Below are positions 32,753-46,160 of a stretch of 64,000 bases of DNA, piece after piece. The stretch is from contig CAJQUW010004769.1 of the NCBI GenBank assembly GCA_907163375.1, positions 124,001-188,000 on the forward strand, in the 5' to 3' direction. The stretch's first letter is position 1; the number at the start of each line of letters is the position of its first letter. The stretch comes from Prostheceraeus crozeri. Its lineage: Eukaryota; Platyhelminthes; Polycladida; Euryleptidae. A program made the position numbers and the translations under genes. Under the pieces are notes generated by a model, which saw only the letters and a list, made by a program, of their open reading frames with translations, was not told the origin of the DNA and searched no databases.

Positions 32753-34856
32753 TTGGAAACCTGCGCAAGAAAACGATTGATCCCAAAGTTTCTGACTTTC
32801 AAAATGCCCCGACATCTCCAAGAACAAAAGCAAGCAATTCGAAAATCCCAAACGAAAGAGCTACATAAGTGTAAAGGTGAGGCTTACAAGGATGCTAAGA
32901 TCAAAAACAAACAGTTGTGCACACACATTAACTCTCTGAATGACGTCGAAAGACAGTATATCACTTCTCTTGTCAAATTTGTAATGGATAGGATTCGTAA
33001 GATTATTTCTAATGTCCAAGAGAAGAAAATTCAATCATTAATGAGGAATGGACCACCCACTGTTAAAATCACCAGTAAGAACAATATCATAAATTTGACT
33101 ACTTACCAGCTCACCGATCTCGAGCTTGAGTGCCTTCACTGGGGCTTTTCTATGTGTTGGCCGAGAGAAAAAATATTTATAAAGAAAGAAAAGGCTGAGT
33201 CAGTCGCTCATCAAATCAAGAGGAAGAGTGACAATTTCTCTGAGGATGATCTTCACCAAATGAAGAGCATTTTCAAAAGTTATTTTTCTAAGCACAAGAT
33301 AGCTAAAACCTTGTCTCGTAAAATAAAATGCCTTCGTGATCTTGCTGGAAGGGAAAACATTTACGTTGCCAAATTTGATAAAGGAAACGGTATTGTCATT
33401 GACACCAGAGACTCTTACCATAGTAAGATGCTTTCTTTGCTCTCGGACCCAAGGCGGTTTCAGGAATACATTCCTGATAAGAGAGCAAAGAAAGATCCGC
33501 ATATCCTTGAGGAGGATAGACTTAATCGGAAGCTCATTAAATTTAAGAAAGACGGGTTGATTTCTGATTCTATTTATGAGGCTGTAAGAGCCAAAGGATC
33601 TCAACCAGCAAGACTACATGGGCTGCCCAAAGTGCACAAAGATTCCAGAAATCCGCCATATCGTCCCATTTTAAGTATGAAAAAATCTTATCTCTCAAAC
33701 TTGTCGATGTGGCTTGATTCAATTTTGAAAGACCACATTCCTAAATCTTTTAACGTCAAGGATACTTTTGAGTTTATCGAAGCCCTGAAAAACGTTGATA
33801 CCAGCAATGAAAATGATTTTTTCATGTGCAGTTTTGACGTTTCGAACTTATTTACTAATATCCCGGTAGATAGAACCATTTACTACATCATTTCTATAAT
33901 TGATGAAGACAGTCTTCCAGTCTCGAAACGCACTCTTCGAGATTTGTTGACTATTGCTTGCAAGAATGTTTTATTTTCGTTTAATAAAACTCTCTACAGG
34001 CAGATAGATGGCATGTCAATGGGATCGAACCTTGGCCCAACTATGGCTGCTCTTGCCATGAGTTTAATTGAGTCGCAGTTTGAGAAGTACAATGGCAATA
34101 ATTTCGTCTTCTATAAAAGATATGTCGACGACTGCTTTGCTATTTTCAAAAATTATGAGGATTCTCAGACATTTTTTGAATTCCTCAATAAGCTAGATAC
34201 TGATATCAGTTTTACTATGAAAACCGAACATAACAACAGGATCTGTTTTTTTGGATGCTAAAATTACCAAAATTGATAATCGGCTCAAAACCTCGTGGCA
34301 CCAAAAGGATACAAATACTGAAGTGTACATCCCTAATTGTGCCTACGCGCCAAAGCAGTATAAGCTAGCGGCTATGAGGTCCCTGTTTTATCGAGCTAAA
34401 CGGATTTCTTCGGATTCTGAAACTTATGAGCAGTCCTATGAAAAAATTCGGCACATGTTCATTAACAATGGCTACAAGGAGCAGTCTATCAATGACGTTA
34501 AGGAAAAAGTTGAACAAAAGCTTCAGACAGAACATTTGTCCACTTCTGATAATATGAAATTTATAAACTGGAATTTGCCTTACATCCGTGAAAATTGTCA
34601 AATTCTGAAAAAGAAAGTTCATGATTTGAACAAAAATTTTCCAAAAGCCTTAAATGTTAGACCTGTTTTTCAGACTTTAAAGACAGTCATGTTTTTTCGG
34701 AATAAAGATGCCAACAGTCTGCTTTTATATTTGAACTATGAATATAATGATACTTTTCATTTTGAATATTGTTTCATACTGAGTTGTTCATGCGGGCCGA
34801 CCAGTCATGCAAGATCATGTTCGGAAGCAAAATATTCACATTTTGCAATCTTCTAA
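32753..34856 (+). pseudogene. PLE 2 reverse transcriptase
   Basis: A basic N-terminal region leads into the PLE RT. Visible motifs include AKFDKGNGIVI, RLHGLPKVHKD with YRPILSM, CSFDVSNLFTNIPVD, IDGMSMGSNLGPTMAALAMS and the catalytic YKRYVDDCFAIF, all in the order typical of PLEs. The region after 34250 (YIPNCAYAPKQYKLAAMRSL) is the thumb and connection part. The coding region is broken at least once and stops being recognisable near 34700. The element belongs to a lineage different from PLE 1 and PLE 3. Confidence 0.88.
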
Positions 34857-34860
34857 CACA

Positions 34861-37695
34861 ACGCACATGCACGAACATGATGTAGGCAATGAATAAAATA
34901 TATGACCACTTTTTATGCACCATCAGACATGCACAAAATCATTTTTCATCTGATAGTATAAATTTTTTGATGTAATTTCTGCACCCTCTCAGACCTGAGG
35001 GGTTCCAGTGGACAACCTAGGCCTACCGACCATATTTCTACGAATTCAATTGAGATGAAATAACACGCGCAGATTCACCGTCAACAAATGATGATTTTAC
35101 ATGGGCATGAGCGGTTGATGTATCCTCAGCATAAAAAGTGAAATAGAGAGATGCAGGGAAAATATCTGAAGAGAATGACAACAATTTCCTCAATAAAATA
35201 TATTGATTCCCCCACCGCACTTATCCAGAAATCGAACCGATCTCGCACCTTCTTCACTGCCACGCTGACGGTACAAAAGGAATGCGAGTGCTCTACAGAA
35301 ACGGTTGCGAACTTTTTTTCGTACGCCTGCCATCTTTTTTTATGATGATTGGAGGATCAGTATTATCGAGAAAACTTTTGTGCAATGATCTTAGCTCTTC
35401 CAATCTGAAAGAATCTAGACAATTAGAGAATTTGAAGAAATTCACAACAATCCGCAGGCGACGCACGACCATTTTTCCTATCTCTGTGAGGTCATTTTGA
35501 ATCATGTTGAATCATTTTGCAAGTCTAATGAAGTGACACGCTTAAACAGTCCAATTGTATGGTCTACACTGTGTGACACTCGAATGACATGCTGTTTATG
35601 CTGATGAGATGCTAGCTTATAATTGGCATTTTATCAATTAAAAGATTGCGCGTGTTTCTCTTGGAGCACTTTTTAAACCTCGACAGACACAGCAGTTCTT
35701 ATCTACGCACGGCTCGCAGCTGATATATGTCTGTCGTTTATGATATCTGTGTTTTAAGTCGCAATGATGTGAAGCCATAGCTCGTCTCGCCCCGAACAAT
35801 CACGCCTAGTTGAACATGATCAATTATATTAATGTGAGGACTACTAAAAATATCAGTACCTGCAAAAATTGTAACTATGCAATAGCTGCATGAAATTTTG
35901 ATAACTACCATAGGATCTACTGATAAATGACTGTCATGATCAATGCCACGTGAAAATGTTTGAAAATCTGTGCCGTAGAGTTATCTAGGACTGATTTTGA
36001 TCAATAGAATGGCCTGATTGCACGTTTGGTCTATGCACCTAATTTGGTACATAGATATCATTTGATGCAACACAACAGTTGTCCGTCTCATCCATATTCG
36101 AAAATATCTTACCCACCCGCTCGGGTATTCCAGCATAACGGGCGTGATGTTTCCAGAAATTATCCATTGTGTCATCCAGTCACCAGACATTACATTTTAA
36201 ATTACTATTGAGGTTCCAATAGGCATAGTGGCTACCAGTACGCATGCAAAATTTCTTGTCTTAATTCACATTACTTCGACTTTGAAATGAAAAAATGCTG
36301 AAAATTATTCGAGCTAAATTTCATTCTCGAAGTTCTTCCTCAAAAATACGTGCATTTTCGTGAGATTGTAAATGATGAACCACAACATCAGAATATTTCA
36401 TTGGTCAGAACAAAACACAAAGGATTTTTGTGCATGTTCAAGAGATCGTCGCTCGAGTGTGAAGCCCATTTTTGTTCGGAATGTGACTCTCCGAATTCAC
36501 CACAAGCTCCAGAACTTGTAACGCAGTTTACACTTTGTTGACTATCTGAATTCGATAGAAATGAGATGTGGACAAGTCAAGGTGAAATGATAGCATCCAA
36601 AGATTGACATAGTGTTGAAATAAAATCTTAATTCTATATTAGGGACATGAGAATCGGTAAATTTAGAGTCGAATCGCATAGAGATGCTTTATCTTATATT
36701 TATGTACAATTTACTTCCAGTAGGAGACAAATTATTACACACTCCCTAATAATAATTAACTTATTCGAGAATCCCCTTTTTTTGATTCTGGATATGAATG
36801 TATGATCGACAGAATCACTTGTCATATCATTTCGAATATCTTTCCGGCATAGTTTATTTTCGGCTAGTTTATTGCTCATTACATTGTAGATTAAAATGTT
36901 TCATGTCAATTTATTGATTGCAAGGAGTTCTAAGGAATAACCATAAGCTTTGAACGATTTCAATGTACAGTCGGTTTAGGAACTTCGCATGCTATTGTAC
37001 AATATTTCATTTCTGAACAAAATCGTAGAGTTGGGAACTTTTTTATCAATATCCATGGTAGAATGAAGCAACGAATCAAAATTTGAAATTCAGTTCAATT
37101 CCTGGAATTGGATTTAACCGGATTCAAAATTCGTAATAAAAATCATCAGCATAGATTTAGCGTTGAATTGAAAAACAAATAATTTCTCGTTTAGTGCTTC
37201 TTCGACATTGTGACTTAGTGATTAGTCGGCTTCACGTAGTGATTGCCGACCACTGTCACAGGTTACCTACTCTCAAGATGAAAGTTTTCTATAATGCGTG
37301 TTTTGGGCTCACTATGTGCTTACATTTGTACATTACAATACCTTATGTTGGTTACTTACTCTGAAATTGATTTTGTCATCAGATAGTTCCATTGTAATAC
37401 CAAAAATTTTGCTTTCCTAGCAAATGTATGTACTTCAGCTATCATGATAACTCATATCTAAAGTATTTTCCTTGTTGCAAAGATGTTAAAAATTTTTACA
37501 TCACCAATAGAAATAAAATTCAATTATACTCGGGACTATCAATTCATTAAGTGACAGATATCAATCATAGTTGATTCGTCCGGAAGATACTTGATCCTAT
37601 CGAGTTCGTACTGAAATGTTGTACACTTTCTCTGCCTTATAGAGGGAGCATTAGTAAATAATTATGAATTCAATACTAGATCCAAATTTGAAGTA
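34861..37695. other. Intergenic sequence, one SINE, no recognised gene
   Basis: Contains the SINE at 35159-35280. Otherwise AT-rich sequence with short frames lacking recognisable motifs. Confidence 0.45.
35159..35280 (-). mobile_element. tRNA-derived SINE copy
   Basis: On the minus strand an A-box-like CGTGGCAGTGAAG (35251-35263) is followed by B-box GGTTCGATTTCTGG (35225-35238), a GTGCGG/GGGAATCAA block, and a TTTATTGAGG...GTTGTCATTCTCTTCAG tail shared with the other copies. Confidence 0.6.
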
Positions 37696-37921
37696 AAAAT
37701 AGCCTCTGGCGCCATCAGGTGACCCTATCTGACCTTTTCGACCTCATGGGATGATAGATAGCGATCATATTGAAAGTCGTTGATAACAATTATGTAAATA
37801 ATCGTTGATAATATCGTTGATAATAATAAATGGCCAACAGATAGAAATGTGACCCTAATCTATCATTTAGCTAGGTCAAAAAGGTCATTCTTTATCATGT
37901 GATGACATCAGAGGCTATTTT
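37696..37921. mobile_element. Palindromic MITE with TA duplication
   Basis: The 226-bp element starts AAAATAGCCTCTG and ends CAGAGGCTATTTT, flanked by TA. Most of its length is self-complementary with mismatches (the TGACC/GGTCA and ATGATAGAT segments pair). This is typical of Tc1/mariner-mobilised MITEs; no coding capacity. Confidence 0.75.
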
Positions 37922-37949
37922 TAGCCATTTTTGCACAATTGACCTTTCT

Positions 37950-40085
37950 TTGACCCATAGACCTAGGATTAGGGAAGACTGCCTGCTCTCATCAACACGT
38001 GAAGCCGGTAAACAAATCATACCAGTGTCTCTCGACAGAAAACTCTTGGGCAAGACGCTGGCGGATACTATTAGAGTCGCGGGTCGCGGCAATTATTCAT
38101 TGATAAAGGCGATCATAATTTGAAGCTCATATGATAATAGGCAAACATTTATACCATTTCCATTTATATATGTAATCACGCAGTACGTACGGTCTCTGAT
38201 ACAAGTGTTTATTCAGTCTTTTCGTAATTACAGCTTGATAAAATTGCATCTCTTTGCATGGCAAGTCTATATATTAAAGAACAATTAGTCGCTTTGTAGA
38301 TCGATGAACGTTTCTTTTATGAAAGGAATATGATCACTGATTGCCTTCATGATTGCCCGTTTGTATAACGAATATGTTAGAATCAGTGAATTATGTGCTC
38401 GCAATTTATGAACATTTTCAATGCAAATCCATCTAATTTCATCAAGTGCCCCATCAGAAGAATTGTGAGTAAGAATTTGATAGTGATGCAATAGATTTCT
38501 CATATATTTCACATTCTTGCGCAATACTACGCATTTACACCTGAAAGCAATTAATTGCTGATCAAACCTGTTCATATATAACATAACACAGAGGTAGCAG
38601 CCGTTAACTTGCTGGCAGTGTTTTTGAGCGGATCAAAATTCCGCTTTCGTTCGCTCACCGCTCAGTTCCTCAAAATCATCCTTTCGCTCGCTCACCACTC
38701 AAAATCATCGAAAAATGCCGCATTTCTCGATAATACCCTCCTTAATTCCACAAACATTTTTGTGCTCAGAGATAATTCCATGCTTTAGATTAAACAAACA
38801 CCTTTTAGCGGTTAAAGGGAAATTCATCATTTCATTTTAGTTGAAATTTGAAACACACCATGAAATAATGTAGGCCATCATCATGCCAAATTAGCAATTG
38901 CACAAAAATCGTTGAAACAATATATTTTGATGAGCATATCTACAGAATTCCTTTTGTATGCATAGAAATGGGCAATAATCTGAAGTTAATCTTGCATGAT
39001 GATCACACGAATCAGTATATACATTTCTTGGCGCAATACTCGGACGAAATGCGCAAGGTGTGTTAAGAAACGATGTAGTCCCTGGACAATTGAAAATGTC
39101 ATAGAAAGCATTTTTAAGACTTCAACTATTTCGCTTTTTTCATTATCTGATCTTTTTTTGTTTTTTTTCTAAAAATGGCTCGCTCAACCGCTCGCTGATG
39201 ACAAAAAATCAACGCTCGCTCGCACAATTTCTGCTCACAGAATATTTTTTTCGTTCGCTCATCCGTTCATAAAAAACTTGAAAAAACACCGCTCGCTCGC
39301 TCAAAACCCTGTTTGCTAGACATAGTTTTATGATAATTTACATGGTGACAAAGCAAGCAAACGATAGGAGTAAAAGGCGAATAATTTTGAATTATTATAT
39401 ATAACCATTTAGCAAGTGTAAAATTTTCTGGTTTAATCACTTTTATTAGAAGGTTTGATTAATATTTTTTGTAAACTTGACCAATATTAAGCAAGATATT
39501 TTATAAAATCATATTCAAGGTTTCTGGGTTCATGAAATACCTAAATAAAGACGAGCGCGAACTTCAAGTCAGTGTGAATGTGCAGTTTCAACGACTTGCC
39601 ACTTTTGTGCTTTGGCTGTTTCTACTTCTCCATTTCTTCCTTTGTTTCGGGTGCTGAGCCGGTGGATGAATCAAAACATGTGTCTGATATGTGTCATAGC
39701 GAGGAACACAACAGAACACATCTTCTGAATAATTTCAGTCAAGAATAAAATTGTCAGTTATATTAATTACTTCAATGATAAAAGCAAGACGTGGGCGTGA
39801 AATTTTGATTATATCAGCATCCTCTCAACCTGCTGCATGCCCGAGGTGTTACACATTTGTTAATTTAGCAATTTAGCAAGATATTGCATGATGTAATTCA
39901 AATAAAACATTGTCATTTGCCGATCTTTCATGTTTTGCCGCCGGCTAAATCCAACTTCTTGCCCAAGTATTTTCAGCGGCCGTTGATGTAAACGAAAAAA
40001 ACGGCTTCAGAGCAAGTAACGGTGAATGAATGAAAACAGGCAGTCTTCCCTAATCCTAGGTTTGTGCTTTGACCTCTCTGGGCGA
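37950..40085. repeat. Inverted repeat arms flanking a hAT MITE
   Basis: 37950-38080 and 39950-40085 are inverted relatives. The best part is CCTAGGATTAGGGAAGACTG, an exact inverted match, with weaker similarity on both sides (GAAGCCG, CTTGGGCAAGA). The right arm is copied again at about 41990-42125 by the tandem duplication. Confidence 0.65.
38616..39311. mobile_element. hAT-type MITE with GCTCGCTC repeats
   Basis: Ends CAGTGTTTTTGAGCG and CGCTCAAAACCCTG are inverted. Flanks CTTGCTGG (38608-38615) and TTTGCTAG (39312-39319) match at six of eight positions, an aged 8-bp duplication. Both ends are dense in GCTC/GAGC tetramers. At 696 bp it has no transposase. Its right part is duplicated at about 40950-41353. 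Confidence 0.7.
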
Positions 40086-42988
40086 TCTCTAAACCTTGAC
40101 CAATAAGGTTAAAACTTCACATGCACGACTTTTTTTTATCAATTTTTTTTTCGATTTTTTGAACCACTTTTTTTTATTGTATTTTGCTACAATGTTTTCT
40201 ATTTTGTTAATGTACTTGCCTAACTATGAGTCTATACTCACTCGTCATTTGTTGTATACTGTGGTTTGTAAAAAGTAGTAATCTTGCTGATCTATACTTT
40301 AGAATAAGTAATCACTTTAATGTATCTGTGAATGATCTCCGAAAACTGGAAAAAATGCATTCTTAAAGTCAAAAAATTACAACTGGATATCACCTATTTC
40401 AGTGATTGTGACATTCCTCACTTGTGTCCTAAATTTCTTCCCACTAAACCTAAACTTAAAACCAATTAGTGATGATGTTGATGAATTCAACAAATTAGCC
40501 ATCGCATAGCATATAAAATTCTTAAACAAAAAATTGAAACACAATAAATTTAAACTCCAAAATCTTACCAGTCACATTTCGAGTCAATTATCGTGGTTTC
40601 GTATTCTCACGTTAAAATTGGCTAAAACATGTCAAAAAACTCTCTCCTACAAGTAAAAGAATCTCATCGTAGTAAATTAAGTAAACTTTGGCTTGAACAA
40701 AGGACTGCAACCCCGGATTGCATCATTAACCTTAGTAGCCATTCACTCTCTCTGTTTGAACGTGAAGCATTACGGTATGGTTTAAAAAATCCTATTGCTT
40801 CTAGAAACCTTGATTTAGATAAAATGAAATATGGACTAGATAAATCAATTTGTGGCGTACCATGCAATGATCCTAACTGGACCAAAGAAATAAAATTAGA
40901 TATAATACACTCACTGAAGGAATTCGAAGATAACTGCAATGACACTTTGATCGTTGAAACAATATATTTTGATGAGCATATCTACAGAATTCCTTTTGTA
41001 TGCATAGAAATGGGCAATAATCTGAAGTTAATCTTGCATGATGATCACACGAATCAGTATATACATTTCTTGGCGCAATACTCGGACGAAATGCGCAAGG
41101 TGTGTTAAGAAACGATGTAGTCCCTGGACAATTGAAAATGTCATAGAAAGCATTTTTAAGACTTCAACTATTTCGCTTTTTTCATTATCTGATCTTTTTT
41201 TGTTTTTTTTCTAAAAATGGCTCGCTCAACCGCTCGCTGATGACAAAAAATCAACGCTCGCTCGCACAATTTCTGCTCACAGAATATTTTTTTCGTTCGC
41301 TCATCCGTTCATAAAAAACTTGAAAAAACACCGCTCGCTCGCTCAAAACCCTGTTTGCTAGACATAGTTTTATGATAATTTACATGGTGACAAAGCAAGC
41401 AAACGATAGGAGTAAAAGGCGAATAATTTTGAATTATTATATATAACCATTTAGCAAGTGTAAAATTTTCTGGTTTAATCACTTTTATTAGAAGGTTTGA
41501 TTAATATTTTTTGTAAACTTGACCAATATTAAGCAAGATATTTTATAAAATCATATTCAAGGTTTCTGGGTTCATGAAATACCTAAATAAAGACGAGCGC
41601 TAACTTCAAGTCAGTGTGAATGTGCAGTTTCAACGACTTGCCACTTTTGTGCTTTGGCTGTTTCTACTTCTCCATTTCTTCCTTTGTTTCGGGTGCTGAG
41701 CCGGTGGATGAATCAAAACATGTGTCTGATATGTGTCATAGCGAGGAACACAACAGAACACATCTTCTGAATAATTTCAGTCAAGAATAAAATTGTCAGT
41801 TATATTAATTACTTCAATGATAAAAGCAAGACGTGGGCGTGAAATTTTGATTATATCAGCATCCTCTCAACCTGCTGCATGCCCGAGGTGTTACACATTT
41901 GTTAATTTAGCAATTTAGCAAGATATTGCATGATGTAATTCAAATAAAACATTGTCATTTGCCGATCTTTCATGTTTTGCCGCCGGCTAAATCCAACTTC
42001 TTGCCCAAGTATTTTCAGCGGCCGTTGATGTAAACGAAAAAAACGGCTTCAGAGCAAGTAACGGTGAATGAATGAAAACAGGCAGTCTTCCCTAATCCTA
42101 GGTTTGTGCTTTGACCTCTCTGGGCGATCTCTAAACCTTGACCAATCAGGTTAAAACTTCACATGCACGACTTTTTTTTATCAATTTTTTTTCGATTTTT
42201 TGAACCACTTTTTTTATTGTATTTTGCTACAATGTTTTCTATTTTGTTAATGTACTTGCCTAACTATGAGTCTATACTCACTCGTCATTTGTTGTATACT
42301 GTGGTTTGTAAAAAGTAGTAATCTTGCTGATCTATACTTTAGAATAAGTAATCACTTTAATGTATCTGTGAATGATCTCCGAAAACTGGAAAAATGCATT
42401 CTTAAAGTCAAAAAATTACAACTGGATATCACCTATTTCAGTGATTGTGACATTCCTCACTTGTGTCCTAAATTTCTTCCCACTAAACCTAAACTTAAAA
42501 CCAATTAGTGATGATGTTGATGAATTCAACAAATTAGCCATCGCATAGCATATAAAATTCTTAAACAAAAAATTGAAACACAATAAATTTAAACTCCAAA
42601 ATCTTACCAGTCACATTTCGAGTCAATTATCGTGGTTTCGTATTCTCACGTTAAAATTGGCTAAAACATGTCAAAAAACTCTCTCCTACAAGTAAAAGAA
42701 TCTCATCGTAGTAAATTAAGTAAACTTTGGCTTGAACAAAGGACTGCAACCCCGGATTGCATCATTAACCTTAGTAGCCATTCACTCTCTCTGTTTGAAC
42801 GTGAAGCATTACGGTATGGTTTAAAAAATCCTATTGCTTCTAGAAACCTTGATTTAGATAAAATGAAATATGGACTAGATAAATCAATTTGTGGCGTACC
42901 ATGCAATGATCCTAACTGGACCAAAGAAATAAAATTAGATATAATACACTCACTGAAGGAATTCGAAGATAACTGCAATGACACTTTG
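38908..42988. repeat. Recent 2.04-kb direct tandem duplication
   Basis: 38908-40949 and 40950-42988 are almost identical, with only isolated base changes (for example at about 39560 against 41600) and T-run length differences. The left breakpoint is inside the hAT MITE and the right one inside the PLE 3 coding region. The junction at 40949/40950 fuses a PLE reading frame to MITE sequence, producing a 159-codon chimeric frame at 40629-41108. Either a very young duplication or an assembly duplication. Confidence 0.92.
39312..40150. other. Sequence between MITE and PLE 3 leader
   Basis: No gene recognised. It contains the right inverted-repeat arm (39950-40085) and is repeated nearly identically at 41354-42190. 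Confidence 0.5.
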
Positions 42989-44710
42989 AAAAGTAAACGT
43001 AACCGTATGTTACACATGACTTTAAATAGACTATCTAAGATTCGTAACTTAAAGATTTGTTCTTTTGATAAAGGTCAAGGTATCGTGCTTCTAGATACTG
43101 ATGACTATAATCATAAACTTAATGGGATATTGAGTGATTCTTCTAAATTTAAAATAATTCTTGTACCTAATGATATTAAAAAACATCATCCTGTTTGTAT
43201 CGAGGAAAATAAATTGTCCCACTCTCGATAAATATGTAAAAAATAAAGTTGATGACAGCGTTTATAAGGACATACTGCCTTCTGGTAGTAACATAGCACG
43301 TATCTATGGTACCGTAAAAGTACATAAGAGCAACTACGCTGTTCGACCGATAGTTAGTACTATTGGTGCTGCTAATTATAAATTAGCTAAATACTTAGAC
43401 AATTTAATTAAACCACATATCAATGATGACTTTATGTTGAAATCAACTAATGATTTCATTAGTGTATTAGATGATGTTAAACATAAAATAAACCGTCATA
43501 GCACCCTTGTGAGCTTTGACGTCGAAAACTTATTTACCAACGTACCCGTAACTGAAGCAATCAACATTGCAACTAAATTAGTGTACTCACCTAGTAATGC
43601 CAATAAACCGAAGTACGAAGAAAAAGTATTTAAAGACTTATTAAGATTTGCCACGTCTGGTTGCTTTCTTATGAATGATACTGTATACCAACAGGTGGAT
43701 GGTGTAAGTATGGGTAGCCCGTTGGGTCTAACCCTCGCTAACATCTTCTTAGCTAATCTAGAACATAAATGGCAGGACTTACCTTTCTCTCCTGTTGTGT
43801 ATCGTCGTTATGTGGATGATATCATAGCTGTATTTAACAATGAACAACACATAGATGTATTCCATAATTTTCTAAACATTCAACACACGTGCACAGTAAC
43901 TTGCACTTTACATCAGAAGTGGGTAATAAATAACCTTTTCTGGATGTCCTTCTGAAAATTGATGAGGACAATGTACTTACTGAGATTTATCGTAAACCTA
44001 CCTTTTACTGAATTTCAATGCTTTATGTTCTCGCAATTGGAAAAACACACTAGTATTAGGCATGCTTCATCGCGCTTACAATGTATCCACCAATTGGAAT
44101 CTATTCCATAATGAATGCAGTAAAATGACCAATATCTTAGGTAGAAATGGGCTATCCATTGCAATTAATTCAATCAACAATTAACAAACTTATAGGTCGT
44201 AAATTAAACAATTCTTCATGCGTAACAATTGATAATGACTTCAATAAAATAATCAAAATCCCCTTCGTGGGTTATGCATCACAGAAATTTAGTAATAAGT
44301 TAGTAAAAATATTTCGTAAACTTAACTTGGAATGCAAGGTTGTTATGACCTCGTTCAAAACTGGAAGATATTTCTCCCTTAAAAGTAAGTTAGGTCCAGA
44401 CATGCAATCGCGTCTTGTCTATTGCTTTCAATGTCAGGTTGATCCTGATTGCCAATATATTGGCAAAACCAAAAGACGTCTGCATCAACGTAAACTTGAA
44501 CACTTAAGTGGCAATAGTGCCATTGCAAAACACATAGAACAATGTAACCATTGTTTTCGTAACTATAATGATTGCTTTAAAATCATTTACCGTGGAAACT
44601 CGGACTTTGAGATTATTGTTGAATCCATAAATATTTTTAGTAGCAACCCATTGCTTAACCGAGCATTAGGTTATAATGGTAGCTCTTATTTCTTAAAGAT
44701 ATTTAACTAA
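40150..44710 (+). mobile_element. Penelope-like element 3, with duplicated 5' part
   Basis: The fuller copy spans about 42190-44710, from a leader frame (42266-42508) through RT to GIY-YIG. About 800 bp of its 5' part is present again upstream (40150-40949) because of the tandem duplication. The copy retains all main parts but is broken in several places. Confidence 0.85.
42266..44710 (+). pseudogene. PLE 3 RT and GIY-YIG coding region, broken
   Basis: N-terminal region: LRKLEKCILKVKKLQLDITY (near 42385) and LFEREALRYGLKNP (near 42800). RT motifs: CSFDKGQGIVLLD, RIYGTVKVHKS with RPIVSTIG, VSFDVENLFTNVPV, VDGVSMGSPLGLTLANIFLA and the catalytic YRRYVDDIIAVF. The C-terminal part (44147-44710) has a GIY-YIG nuclease seen as RLVYCFQCQ, CQYIGKTKRRLHQRKLEH. 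Parts appear in the usual PLE order and the region is near full length, but it is broken in several places. It is clearly distinct from PLE 1 and PLE 2. Confidence 0.88.
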
Positions 44711-46160
44711 CATTACCTATTGCTTAATTGTTTATACGTAGTATTTAAATAACCTTTTCTTCGTTGCAGATTGTAACCACGTGACTTATTGAACACTTGT
44801 CGATTAGATCTCCACCGTCTGAAATCCTTTCAGTATTTTTGTAACAGAACATCTGCCTCTAAATTTGATTGATTTATAGTTTATACGTGTGTTCATGCAT
44901 ATAAACAGTACTTCATGATCATAGACGAAGTCTACCCATTTGCACAGTGATAGGCCTATCTATCTGATTATCAAGAAAAATAGATTCACTTTAACGTGCT
45001 TTACTAAGAGTCTAAATTGAGTACAACTATTGTTAGAATTAGACAGTCAGGTGGGTGCCATACATGGGTGCAAGTCATTTATGCAGGTCTGGTAGCTGGC
45101 AACTAAATAAAAAAAACATTTGATAGCAAGATTTCATGGGTTTGGTAGCCTACGATTTATAATGTACTTTTCATTCACTTTCAAATGATAGGATATTGTT
45201 TAATTCAGACTGTCTTAATGCAACATTAATAAAATGGTGTGTTGTTCAACGCCTTTTTTCAAATGATGCTCAATAACAGATAAGTAAGCTGATACAATAA
45301 TCATCACCTTCACTACTCGCCAATGAAGCAATCGAGGACTGTGACAGCATCTATCTACTGTATACTAATAAAAATGTTTAATTAAACCAGTGTATGAATT
45401 TAATGAATTTGATAATGCAACACATGAATTTAAATTTGTATAGAGTCACTTCTCAGGACCTTACGATTTCTGACATTGCGATAAGCTGATTTGGTTCAAG
45501 TGTAGCAAGTCACAACATCATCCATCATATGGCTCCGAATGTTTTGAAATTTTCGCAGCATTTGTGTGTACCTCACTATCGTACAAAGCGACACATCATC
45601 TTTTTCCACCGTACAGCTCTTCTGTATAAAAAGTCTTTAGTCTGACATTTCTATTCTTGATTTTTATGATGATTGTTTCTCAAAAATCAAACTGGTATTT
45701 TCTCCATGTAAAATTATGCATAACTCCGCTTGTTCAACTGTATCATTGATTTTCATTTCAAAGGAACATAGATAATATTATTATCATAGCAAAGTAGAAT
45801 TTCAGGTTCAAAATCATGGCTCCAAAACCATCTTTGAAAACAATGCTTCGAAGCAATTTTCTAAGCACGGTTTTCATAACACGCTTATAATCCGGTTGAA
45901 TATGATTTTAAAATAATTTAATTTCTATAATTTTTTTTCAACTGCCGTTATTTTCATAAAATCATATCAACCAACGATAATCCAGCATTTGTAACGAAAT
46001 CTGAAAAATAATGGCTTGAAATTTAAAATGATATTTAAAGTTACAAGACCAACTTCAAGTGCAAGACCGATACCACCATCGGCGAGAGCATAAACGCGAA
46101 ATAGGTACCGATACACCGTATTTCGTTATATTAAATAATATAGTGGTTTAGAAACTCTGA
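44711..46160. other. Spacer, start of unit C
   Basis: 44880-45340 aligns with 8200-8415 and 9075-9340 (the spacer before unit B). 45340-46160 is AT-rich without a recognised feature. Confidence 0.5.

Larger units (their letters stand above)
32379..34860 (+). mobile_element. Penelope-like element 2, broken
   Basis: It begins with a foldback: about 34 bp at 32380-32414 (TTTAATGGGTCTCCATATAT) are repeated inverted at 32505-32540. This foldback encloses a minus-strand hammerhead-like motif. A long RT region follows. No GIY-YIG domain is visible downstream, so the copy is 3'-truncated or belongs to an endonuclease-lacking type. It is broken. Confidence 0.8.

Noticed and set aside
35600-35640. CTGATGAG near 35608 as a hammerhead core
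   Set aside because: No GAAA or closing stem in reach.
40629-41108. 159-codon frame as a distinct gene
   Set aside because: It is the PLE 3 coding start fused by the tandem duplication to MITE sequence.
41221-41260. GCTGATGAC in the duplicated MITE as a hammerhead core
   Set aside because: No stem II or GAAA follows at the required spacing.
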